A DNA stretch of 64,000 bases from Aliiglaciecola lipolytica E3 (GTDB taxonomy: Bacteria; Pseudomonadota; Gammaproteobacteria; Enterobacterales; Alteromonadaceae). Made by a program: the position numbers and the translations under genes. Shown here piece by piece: positions 56,752 to 64,000 of this stretch (within the stretch, counting starts at the first letter, position 1; each line of letters opens with the position of its first letter). The stretch spans positions 496,001 to 560,000 of the forward strand of contig NZ_BAEN01000076.1 of NCBI RefSeq assembly GCF_000314975.1. Direction: 5' to 3'. The notes beneath the pieces were generated by a model. That model saw nothing but the letters and a program-made list of their open reading frames with translations. It was not told the origin of the DNA and did no database searches.

Positions 56752-57648
56752 ATGCCAAATGAAACTCCAATTGAACGCCGTAGACGTATCGCAGCCCATT
56801 CGGGCATTACCAGTTTACGGACTGACTTTAAATATATCTGTAAAAAGCATCCAACTCGAATAGGTATTATAACTGAAGGCGATTCATGGTTTGCCTACCC
56901 TAAAAAATGGGTTCTGCTTGGAGCAGACATCAACGTTATTCACCATATCGAAAAAGTGGTGGCTAAAACCGATAAAGTTAACATGCTTAGGTTAGCCTGC
57001 AATGGTGATGAGGCGGTCGACATGATGTCTGGGCAGCAAAAAGCGGACTTAGAATCCGTGATGCAACAAACCTCTGAGTACGTCAAACTGATTTTATTTT
57101 CTGGTGGAGGCAACGATATCGTAGGGAAACGCGATATGCCGATGATTCTAAATCAATATGAAGAAGGGTTTACAGCTCAAGACTGTATTCATGCCGCGCG
57201 TTTTAACCGAAAAATGGATGCAATCATGTTAGCCTATGATCAATTAATTGATTTACGTGATGAATATATTCCAGATGCCACTATCATCACCCATACGTAT
57301 GATTTAGCGAAACCAAGCGAGGACGGTGCAGAGTTTTTTTGGGGATTAATTAAAACCAAGCCTTGGATTTATCCCTATTTAATAGAAAAAAATATTCCTG
57401 AACAATTGCATCTTCCCATCGTTGAAATACTTCTTGGAACACTGAAAACTCGTTTGCAAGCACTAGCTAGCCAACCGGAGCATTTAGATAAGCTGGTTGT
57501 TGTTGATACGCAGGGGATATTGCGACCTGGGAATAAAACAGATTGGTTAAATGAAATTCACCCTACAGAGTCTGGATTCAAGAAAATCGCAAAACCTATT
57601 TATACTAAAATGAGAGAATTGATTCCGGCGTTACCAGCATTTAAATAA
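56752..57648 (+). CDS. SGNH-hydrolase-like protein with altered catalytic motif
   Basis: A 298-aa cytosolic protein resembling the SGNH/GDSL hydrolases. Block I is EGDSWF at about residues 42-47 (Ser45 nucleophile), block III GGGND at 118-122, and block V NEIHP with His270. In normal family members the residue three before His is Asp; here it is Asn267, with Glu268 next to it. No signal peptide is seen. The gene stands just before dinB but behind the LexA box, so it is not clearly part of the SOS unit. An esterase or lipase role is possible; no substrate is known. Confidence 0.75.
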   Translation: MPNETPIERRRRIAAHSGITSLRTDFKYICKKHPTRIGIITEGDSWFAYPKKWVLLGADINVIHHIEKVVAKTDKVNMLRLACNGDEAVDMMSGQQKADLESVMQQTSEYVKLILFSGGGNDIVGKRDMPMILNQYEEGFTAQDCIHAARFNRKMDAIMLAYDQLIDLRDEYIPDATIITHTYDLAKPSEDGAEFFWGLIKTKPWIYPYLIEKNIPEQLHLPIVEILLGTLKTRLQALASQPEHLDKLVVVDTQGILRPGNKTDWLNEIHPTESGFKKIAKPIYTKMRELIPALPAFK

Positions 57649-57669
57649 CTTGACCCTGCTTGAATATAA

Positions 57670-57685
57670 CTGTATAAAAAAACAG
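57670..57685 (+). promoter_or_regulatory. LexA (SOS) box upstream of dinB
   Basis: CTGTATAAAAAAACAG matches the gammaproteobacterial LexA box pattern CTG-N10-CAG with an AT-rich centre. It ends 22 bases before the dinB ATG. Confidence 0.75.
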
Positions 57686-57707
57686 TTTGTTTGAGTGGGT
57701 TGGGACG

Positions 57708-58775
57708 ATGCGCAAAATTATTCATATTGATATGGATTGCTTTTATGCAGCGGTGGAAATGCGTGACAATCCATCTCTTCGGCATGTTCCAATTGCAATC
57801 GGTGGTAGCTCCGAGCGGCGCGGCGTTATATCCACCTGTAACTACCCAGCTCGGAAATTTGGCATTCGTTCCGCCATGGCGACCGCGCAAGCCTTAAAAC
57901 TTTGTCCTAATTTAATTATGGTGCCCGGGCGCATGGAGCTTTACGTGCAGGTGTCCAAACAGATCAGGGCTATATTCCAACGCTATACCGATAAAATAGA
58001 GCCTTTATCTTTAGATGAAGCCTATTTAGATGTAACAGATTGTTCACTATTTAATGGCAGCGCCACTCTCATTGCGAACGATATTCGGCAAGTGATTTTC
58101 GCCGAAACCGGTCTTACTGCATCCGCTGGCGTAGCACCATGTAAATTCGTTGCTAAAATTGCCAGTGATGAAAACAAACCAGATGGTATCTGTGTTATCC
58201 CACCAGACAAACTAGATGAATTTGTAAAGGGGCTTCCACTTGGGAAAATTCCCGGAGTAGGAAAGGTAACCGTACAAAAGCTGCATAATTTAGGGCTGTA
58301 TACCTGTGCAGATGTTCGTAAGTATCCTATTGAACAATTAGTTAAACGTTTCGGAAAGTTTGGCCCAGTCATCTGGAATCGTAGCAATGGTATTGATGAT
58401 CGTGATTTAAGTTTGTCTCGAGAAAGAAAGTCAGTAGGTGTTGAACGAACACTTTATGAGGATATCCAAACTAAAGAAGAATGTTTGCAGGTGCTAGATA
58501 CGCTTTATCCAAAACTAGTAGAAAGGTTAAAATCAGCGCGTACAGACTCAAAAATACAAACACAGGGCGTAAAATTGAAATTCAGCGATTTTCAACAAAC
58601 TACGGTTGAACATCGTTGTGCAGAGCTAGATAAAAACTATTTCGTAGAATTGCTCGATAAAGCCTTTGATCGAAAGACTGAGCGTGGAATTCGTTTAGTA
58701 GGATTGCATGTTGGCTTACCTGTAAAAAATAAATTTCAACAGTTAACCTTTCAATTCGATCCTAGCACAAGATAG
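57708..58775 (+). CDS. dinB: DNA polymerase IV
   Basis: A 355-aa Y-family translesion polymerase. It starts [20 protein letters not shown] with the catalytic Asp and the steric-gate Phe/Tyr, and [10 protein letters not shown] carries the second acidic pair. Little-finger domain motifs [10 protein letters not shown] and [16 protein letters not shown] follow. ATG 57708 gives the same N-terminus as E. coli DinB. A LexA box lies directly upstream. The C-terminus has no clear clamp-binding consensus beyond QLTFQF. Confidence 0.96.
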   Translation: MRKIIHIDMDCFYAAVEMRDNPSLRHVPIAIGGSSERRGVISTCNYPARKFGIRSAMATAQALKLCPNLIMVPGRMELYVQVSKQIRAIFQRYTDKIEPLSLDEAYLDVTDCSLFNGSATLIANDIRQVIFAETGLTASAGVAPCKFVAKIASDENKPDGICVIPPDKLDEFVKGLPLGKIPGVGKVTVQKLHNLGLYTCADVRKYPIEQLVKRFGKFGPVIWNRSNGIDDRDLSLSRERKSVGVERTLYEDIQTKEECLQVLDTLYPKLVERLKSARTDSKIQTQGVKLKFSDFQQTTVEHRCAELDKNYFVELLDKAFDRKTERGIRLVGLHVGLPVKNKFQQLTFQFDPSTR

Positions 58776-58862
58776 GTTGATATCATCAAAAACGTGTTCG
58801 AAGGTCATTTTGTTGAACTTGACGCTAAGAATAGACGTTTAAGTAAATGGAGATAAATAAAT

Positions 58863-59072
58863 ATGCTAAAACCGGGTAAATACCGCCATTACAAAGGAAA
58901 CGATTATGAGGTTATTGGCGTAGCCAAGCACTCTGAAGATGAAAGCGAGTTGGTGGTTTATCGGCCATTGTATGGAGAACGCGGTTTATGGGTAAGACCT
59001 CTTTCAATGTTTATCGAAGATGTGTTGGTTGAGGGCAAACAAGTTGCGCGTTTTAGTTATGTAGGTAGTTAA
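58863..59072 (+). CDS. DUF1653 protein, 69 aa
   Basis: A 69-aa protein of the DUF1653 family: LKPGKYRHYKGNDYEVIGVAKHSE, ELVVYRPLYGERGLWVRPLSMFIEDV. It folds as a small beta protein; the function is unknown. ATG 58863 lies after GGAG about 12 bases upstream. It is 87 bases after dinB and has its own terminator. Confidence 0.88.
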   Translation: MLKPGKYRHYKGNDYEVIGVAKHSEDESELVVYRPLYGERGLWVRPLSMFIEDVLVEGKQVARFSYVGS

Positions 59073-59105
59073 ATGCAACTTTGATAATTACCTTTGAGAA
59101 ACAAG

Positions 59106-59130
59106 AAACGGAGCATTACAGCTCCGTTTT
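59106..59130 (+). terminator. Intrinsic terminator after the DUF1653 gene
   Basis: AAACGGAGC, ATTACA, GCTCCGTTT(T): a 9-bp stem with a 6-base loop and T4. It lies 33 bases after the stop. On the minus strand it may also mark the end of the receptor transcript. Confidence 0.85.
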
Positions 59131-59167
59131 AGTATGATTTAAATAAGTTTGAAACTACAACATTTGT

Positions 59168-62125
59168 TTAAAACTTAAACTTCAAACCGGCTTTATAAAT
59201 TCTGCCTAACACTTCATAGTTACTTGGGAAGGTGTTACCTGAATTAGAGCTGGTATCACCAATATCATTACCCAATACAGGTGGTGCTTTGTCGAACATG
59301 TTGTCTACACCAAATGTAAATGTGGCATATTCTGTGAAAGCATAACTTGCGAAAATATCGAAGTAATCATAGGAGTCAATCTTTCTGAAAGCTTCAAAAC
59401 GCAACGCACGCTCCCCCGGTTCTACGTCAACTGAATTAATATGTCTCCATAATAAAGACACAGTAATGTCGTCATATGACCATGTAGTACGCTGAATCCA
59501 ACGTAAATCTGATAACGGGTCGCAGCTAGTGCCATAGTAACCTTTGCAATCCAGCACTGGCACGGTATCGGAGCTTTGAGATTCTTGGGTTAGATATTTG
59601 TTGATATTGCCTGAGAATGCCAAATTACCCATGTCGTCTAGATCAAAGTTCATATTGAAGCCGATCTCTATGCCTTCGGCACGCAGGTATTTCAAGTTTG
59701 TTGTAAACTGATTAACACCCGCAGCTGAACCGGTAAGGTCACCGCCAACTCGGTTGATTTTGGCACATTCACCGGCATCCCCATTGATATAACAGGAATC
59801 TAAGATCTCTTGTGCAGAGAAGTTACCGATAATACCGGAGATATCTATATCGTAATAATCCACAGACAAGGAGAAATCGTTTGCCCAGTTAAAGTCGGGC
59901 GTCCATACGAAGCCGGCAGTGAAGGTGTCAGCTTCTTCGGGGCCGGGAGGGTTACTAGGTGAACTACCATTAAAGGTGTTAATTTGACCAGATATAATAT
60001 CTGGAATAACACCCACTTGCGCTTCTGTCATTCCAGTGGAAACACATAATGCAGTAAGTGTTGCATCAATATTGCCAGCATTTGCGACAGAACACGGATC
60101 GATAACTGCGTTATCTAAACCAGATGTAACCGGTGATGCGATTTCACCAACATTGGGCGCTCTGTTGGCTTTTTGTTGCATAACACGTAAAAGTAATGGC
60201 TCAACTGGACGCCAATTAAAGCCGATTTTCCACGATTCTGCGGTACCAATAGTATCAAAATCAGATGTTCTAAAGCCAAACTCTATGTCCATACTTTCTG
60301 CAAACGCAGCGCCATCGAATACGGGTAAAATACCTTCAAAATAAAATTCGTCGACTTTAAAGCCACCTTTAATTGGCAGTAAGTTTCCACCAGCTCCGCC
60401 TTGGCAACTAGCCGGGGTTTCTTTTAGACATTCGTCCGGTTCTAAAATGCCGGTTTCGGTACGGTTTTCGAGACCAAAACTCATTGCCAGTGGTGCCCCG
60501 GCAGTTGGTAACTCAATAAAGTCTACCGGTCCGGTTAGTACCAGTGAAATAATTTCTTGCTCATATTTTTGTTGTTGTAATGCAATGGCTCGGGCATAAG
60601 CTGCAGACGCATCGGTTATGGTTCCAAAACCCCCAAATAAGTTGATAGGTACGCAGGTGCCTCCCACAGCACAGGTTACGCCATCTCGGGTGTCTAAAGC
60701 GTTTTGGATATTTCCTAAGTTGGTATAACCATCACGCACTGTCGTGCGGTTTGATTCACCGTATTGATAAGAAAAATCATAATCCCAATCTCCGAAAAAT
60801 TGACCCCGTAAGCCGGCGTTAACCTGCCACAATTCGGCATCATATCGTTCAGAGCGAGCGCCAAGTTCTAATGTTCTACGGCGCAACCTCACGGTCAATG
60901 AGTCTTCAGTATCTACAACGCCATTGCTGTTAGCGTCGGTCCAACTTCCACCGTCTACTAAGGTCCCATCGCCAACGGCTGCATTGGCACCATCAAGAAT
61001 AAAATCTAATGCCTGTGATCCGATAAGCGGGTTGTACAAAGGGAGTGTAAAGCTACTACCAAAAGTCCCTGAAGGAGCAACTTGCTGCACTACAGTGGTA
61101 TTGGTGAAATTAAATGATGAATAAAACTCCATATGGTCGTTTACTTCATATGTTGCTAACGCCGTTGCACCATATCGCTGAGCAGGAGTTTGATAATAGT
61201 TAAATGGGTTGAAGTTAAACAAACTACAGTTTGGACCTAATGTTCCATCCTCTCTAAATTGACCGTTTACTCCCGTCCCTATCAGTTCGAAGCGAGTAGG
61301 AATAGCAGTAGTTGAGCCACTTCCAGATAAATCTACCACATTAGGGCCGCCACAACCCGCTGGTGGTGGTGTTGCTACGTCGCCAGCGAGAAATTCTTGA
61401 TAACCTGAACCTGTATTTGAATTGATACCAAATAGACCAAGTGGACGGTCACCGAGTAATACCGCGTCACGTTCCATCCAGCTTAAAGACAGTACAGCGT
61501 TGCCGCGACTGTCATCAAAGTTAGCTCCAATGGTAAGTGATATATTGTCTTGATCACCATCGCTTTCACTGCTTTGGGAATGGTTCATATCCAAGGATAC
61601 ACCTTGAAAATTGTTTTTGAGCACGACGTTCACCGCGCCAGATATAGCGTCAGAACCATACACCGCAGAAGCCCCTCCGGTAACAACATCAATTCTATCG
61701 ATAAGCGCCGTTGGAATATTTGCGGTATCAACTTGACCATTAAAGTTGAAAGGTACCATGCGTTTACCATTGAGAAGAACAAGGTTTCGTTGCGCACCTA
61801 GGCCTCGTAAATCAATTGTGGCAGCGCCTGCCGTACCATTGTTTACGTTGCCACCATCAGCAGGAATAGTCGAAGGTAAAGATCGAATTATTTTTTCAAA
61901 CTCGGGTGTTTGTAAGTATCCGATTTCTTCTTCTCCGAGAGAGAATATAGGACTGGATGATTCAATTCCTGGCGATAGTATGCGGCTACCGGTAACAGAT
62001 ATTTTCTCTACATCTTTTGCACCTTCAGTTTCTTGAGCAGATGCCAAAGGCACACTGAGTGCTACCAATGAGCTAGCGCATAAAGCTAGCTTTATTGAAT
62101 TTGCCACTTTTGACGTGTTAAACAT
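59168..62125 (-). CDS. TonB-dependent receptor, full length
   Basis: A 985-aa outer-membrane receptor. Residues 1-30 form the signal peptide (ends ASAQ). The plug (about 40-170) starts at EKISVTGSRI and contains TIDLRGLGAQRNLVLLNGKRMVP and IDRIDVVTGGASAVYGSDAISGAVNVVLKN. The barrel follows, with a C-terminal LGRIYKAGLKFKF ending in Phe. It resembles large receptors of Alteromonadales used for carbohydrate or peptide uptake; several Cys pairs are in the barrel loops (PAGCGGPN; CKGYYGTSC). Substrate not known. The two-component genes diverge from it. Confidence 0.93.
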   Translation of the reverse strand: MFNTSKVANSIKLALCASSLVALSVPLASAQETEGAKDVEKISVTGSRILSPGIESSSPIFSLGEEEIGYLQTPEFEKIIRSLPSTIPADGGNVNNGTAGAATIDLRGLGAQRNLVLLNGKRMVPFNFNGQVDTANIPTALIDRIDVVTGGASAVYGSDAISGAVNVVLKNNFQGVSLDMNHSQSSESDGDQDNISLTIGANFDDSRGNAVLSLSWMERDAVLLGDRPLGLFGINSNTGSGYQEFLAGDVATPPPAGCGGPNVVDLSGSGSTTAIPTRFELIGTGVNGQFREDGTLGPNCSLFNFNPFNYYQTPAQRYGATALATYEVNDHMEFYSSFNFTNTTVVQQVAPSGTFGSSFTLPLYNPLIGSQALDFILDGANAAVGDGTLVDGGSWTDANSNGVVDTEDSLTVRLRRRTLELGARSERYDAELWQVNAGLRGQFFGDWDYDFSYQYGESNRTTVRDGYTNLGNIQNALDTRDGVTCAVGGTCVPINLFGGFGTITDASAAYARAIALQQQKYEQEIISLVLTGPVDFIELPTAGAPLAMSFGLENRTETGILEPDECLKETPASCQGGAGGNLLPIKGGFKVDEFYFEGILPVFDGAAFAESMDIEFGFRTSDFDTIGTAESWKIGFNWRPVEPLLLRVMQQKANRAPNVGEIASPVTSGLDNAVIDPCSVANAGNIDATLTALCVSTGMTEAQVGVIPDIISGQINTFNGSSPSNPPGPEEADTFTAGFVWTPDFNWANDFSLSVDYYDIDISGIIGNFSAQEILDSCYINGDAGECAKINRVGGDLTGSAAGVNQFTTNLKYLRAEGIEIGFNMNFDLDDMGNLAFSGNINKYLTQESQSSDTVPVLDCKGYYGTSCDPLSDLRWIQRTTWSYDDITVSLLWRHINSVDVEPGERALRFEAFRKIDSYDYFDIFASYAFTEYATFTFGVDNMFDKAPPVLGNDIGDTSSNSGNTFPSNYEVLGRIYKAGLKFKF

Positions 62126-62581
62126 TTTCTTACTCCCCTGTGCGTCTCAAAAGTCTCTTGGACCCACTTATTTTGTGTTATTAATTTTCGACAAAAATAA
62201 CTTGTCTAAGCCTAAATTAGGCTCAATCTGTGGGTTGCTCTAGGCAGTTTCCGCCAATCGCAGTAAGCGTGTGACCAAAGGTATGGTTTGTATGGCGAAG
62301 CGGGGGAACTTTGATTAAACGGTCTAAATTAAATTTTAAATCTATACTTTTTCGCTGATTCACTCTTATTTAACCAATTGAAAATAAATGAAAAATTAAA
62401 GTTGATGAGGAAAGATTGAGATTTTTGGAAGATACTTCTACAGTTCTAATATGGCCTTATTTGGTGTGAATGGGGATTCACTGTGACGGCTCGATTAATT
62501 ATTTTATTACATTTTTATATCTGGATTATTTATGAAAACACCGATATGTTAAAAAAAAGAAAACACTGATGATTAATTAGC
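62126..62581. promoter_or_regulatory. 456-base divergent region between receptor and sensor kinase
   Basis: A long AT-rich noncoding region with promoters for both genes and a 7-bp inverted repeat (62209-62223, listed separately). No ORF or RNA gene was seen. The kinase start has only a weak ribosome site (GATGATTAATTAGC before ATG). Confidence 0.4.
62209..62223. repeat. Short perfect inverted repeat upstream of the receptor
   Basis: AGCCTAA-A-TTAGGCT: 7-bp arms and a 1-base spacer, about 84 bases upstream of the receptor ATG. A candidate operator, or leader hairpin on the minus strand. Confidence 0.35.
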
Positions 62582-63664
62582 ATGGCGCAAACAAACCACT
62601 TTTTTAACCGCTATTTTTGGTTTGCCAATACGTTTTTTTGGTTGGCTGTTCACGCCTTATACACACATATTAAATTTTTAGCGTTTGAACAAACGGACCA
62701 AAATCCAAACTGGACCGAGCTTTGGATTTCAATTAGTCCCTGGTTTGTTTTGTGGATAGGCGTCACTGCGATTATATTTAAGTTGGTTCAGCGCACCAAT
62801 AGATCGCCTAAACCAGTTGCTTTCAAAGTGCTCTTTCACTTGGCTTGGATGACGGTTATTTTAATTGTGTATTGGGCCATAGCTCACTTACTCGTGATTG
62901 CTGTCTCTGAGCGAACCATCGATCAATTTAGTTATTGGTTTACGCGCACTATTACGCAGAATGCTCAGTTAGATATTTTCATGTATTTGGGGGTTCTTGG
63001 TGCGGCTATGGCATTACGTTTTTATCATAATGCTGTAGAAGAAAGTATCGAATTGAAACGTTTACACCATGCCTTAATACAAGAGCAATTAAAAACTCTG
63101 CGCTCTCAATTAAATCCCCACTTTTTGTTTAATGCACTAAATACCATCGCCAGTTTAGTTAGGTTGAAGCGTGAGAAAGATGCTGTTACTGCATTGTCCG
63201 AACTCAGTGTTATGTTGCGAAAAATACTGGAAACAAAAAATCACGATGACATTAAAGTTAAAGACGAAATCGCCTTTATTAAAAGCTATTTAGCGATTCA
63301 AAAGATGCGATTTGCAGATAAATTAGACACCCACATTCACGTTCAGCCCGAATGTTTAGACTTAGCCATTCCAAATATGCTTTTACATCCTTTAGTGGAA
63401 AATGCGGTGCAACATGGTTCTCAATTAGAGTCGAGTCGAAACTTGTTAAATTTGGATATCAGCATAGACAAAAACGAACTAAAAGTAGTGTTAACTAACA
63501 AAGTCGCGAAAAACGATCAACACAATGGTTTTGGTATTGGCCTTAGCAATACTCGTGAGCGCTTGGCTAAATTATATGGGCATTTTCGTTTGGAATTACA
63601 TCCACTTGATAATGATTTGTTCGAAACGCTATTAGCTATACCGATAGGGGGACAGGATGCTTAG
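62582..63664 (+). CDS. LytS/YehU-type sensor histidine kinase
   Basis: A 360-aa membrane sensor kinase with four hydrophobic segments (residues about 12-30, 50-70, 83-110, 130-147) and a short coiled linker. The His_kinase domain has QLNPHFLFNAL with phospho-acceptor His180, the N box HPLVENAVQHG with Asn274, and GFGIGLSNTRERL as G box. It lacks a large extracellular sensor. It overlaps the response regulator gene by 8 bases, so the two form a system. The ligand is unknown; the divergent receptor is a likely but unproven target. Confidence 0.9.
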   Translation: MAQTNHFFNRYFWFANTFFWLAVHALYTHIKFLAFEQTDQNPNWTELWISISPWFVLWIGVTAIIFKLVQRTNRSPKPVAFKVLFHLAWMTVILIVYWAIAHLLVIAVSERTIDQFSYWFTRTITQNAQLDIFMYLGVLGAAMALRFYHNAVEESIELKRLHHALIQEQLKTLRSQLNPHFLFNALNTIASLVRLKREKDAVTALSELSVMLRKILETKNHDDIKVKDEIAFIKSYLAIQKMRFADKLDTHIHVQPECLDLAIPNMLLHPLVENAVQHGSQLESSRNLLNLDISIDKNELKVVLTNKVAKNDQHNGFGIGLSNTRERLAKLYGHFRLELHPLDNDLFETLLAIPIGGQDA

Positions 63665-64000
63665 TGTATTAATAGCAGATGACGAATATCTAGCGCGCGA
63701 GACGATTAAAATATTGCTATCTAAAGAAACTGATATTGCAGATATTTTTGAAGCAGAAGATGGTAATCAAGCACTTACTATGGTGAATGAGTTTAAACCA
63801 AACGTTGTGTTTTTAGATATTGAAATGCCAGGGATTTCAGGTATTCAAGTAGCCAAACATGTACCTCCAGAAAGCGTCATTATTTTTGCAACGGCTTACA
63901 ACGAACATGCGGTAGAAGCCTTTGAGTTAAACGCTATCGACTATATTTTAAAGCCCTATGATGATGAGCGTTTTTTTAAAGCGCTGGAACGTGCCAGAGA
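63657..64000 (+). CDS. LytTR-type response regulator, N-terminal part (cut by window end)
   Basis: The frame opens at ATG 63657 inside the end of the kinase gene and stays open to the window end (114 codons). The receiver domain has Asp8-Asp9, phospho-acceptor Asp54 in VFLDIEMPG, Thr79 in FATAY and Lys99 in ILKPYDD. The EAFELNAIDYILKP end is typical of LytTR-family regulators paired with LytS-type kinases. The DNA-binding domain is outside the window. Confidence 0.9.
   Translation, partial: MLSVLIADDEYLARETIKILLSKETDIADIFEAEDGNQALTMVNEFKPNVVFLDIEMPGISGIQVAKHVPPESVIIFATAYNEHAVEAFELNAIDYILKPYDDERFFKALERAR

Overview
The window looks like the chromosome of a marine gammaproteobacterium of the Alteromonadales (Paraglaciecola, Glaciecola or Aliiglaciecola type). 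It is moderately AT-rich. It carries the gammaproteobacterial gene order tolC-nudF-yqiB-cpdA-yqiA-parE, a full Na+-translocating NADH:quinone reductase operon with apbE and nqrM, the EF-P modification genes epmB-efp-epmA, FabV as enoyl reductase, and very large TonB-dependent receptors. No rRNA, tRNA, CRISPR array, insertion sequence or prophage was recognised. Genus placement is inference.

Layout. 0-4 kb: the end of a TonB-dependent receptor and gamma-glutamyltransferase. 4-6 kb: an eight-haem cytochrome with HEAT and TPR repeats. 6.4-15.3 kb: a sugar-acid catabolic locus. Seven minus-strand genes (UxaA-family dehydratase, aldo/keto reductase, lactonase-type amidohydrolase, SDR dehydrogenase, FucP permease, mutarotase, FAH-family hydrolase) lie between a divergent IclR regulator and a convergent FMN-dependent 2-hydroxyacid dehydrogenase. 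Together they read as a non-phosphorylative L-fucose route ending in pyruvate and L-lactate, with the FMN enzyme suited to oxidise the lactate. The UxaA-family gene has an in-frame TAA near its 3' end.

15-25 kb: a secreted transglutaminase-like protein, siroheme synthase, the cold-shock-type RNA helicase DeaD, a PrsT-like TPR lipoprotein, a voltage-gated-type ion channel and TolC. 26-31 kb: nudF, yqiB, cpdA, yqiA and parE, then an HPP-family membrane protein. 31-34 kb: a membrane-anchored protein of unknown function and three small proteins, one resembling the YjfB motility family. 34-37 kb: epmB, efp, epmA. 37-41.5 kb: a diguanylate cyclase, a GNAT acetyltransferase, cyclophilin, RlmG, AlkB and BolA.

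41.5-44.6 kb: a cobalamin ABC importer (btuDCF type) behind a clear adenosylcobalamin riboswitch. 44.6-47.6 kb: a TRAP transporter. 47.8 kb: fabV. 49.4-56.6 kb: nqrABCDEF, apbE, nqrM. 56.7-59.1 kb: an SGNH-hydrolase-like protein, dinB behind a LexA box, and a DUF1653 protein. 59-64 kb: a second complete TonB-dependent receptor and a divergent LytS/LytTR-type two-component system cut by the window end.

No wholly new multi-gene system stands out. The most unusual points are the fucose locus built around a UxaA-type enzyme with a premature stop, the Cav-like pore motif of the ion channel, the altered SGNH catalytic motif beside dinB, and a few unexplained small ORFs and hairpins.
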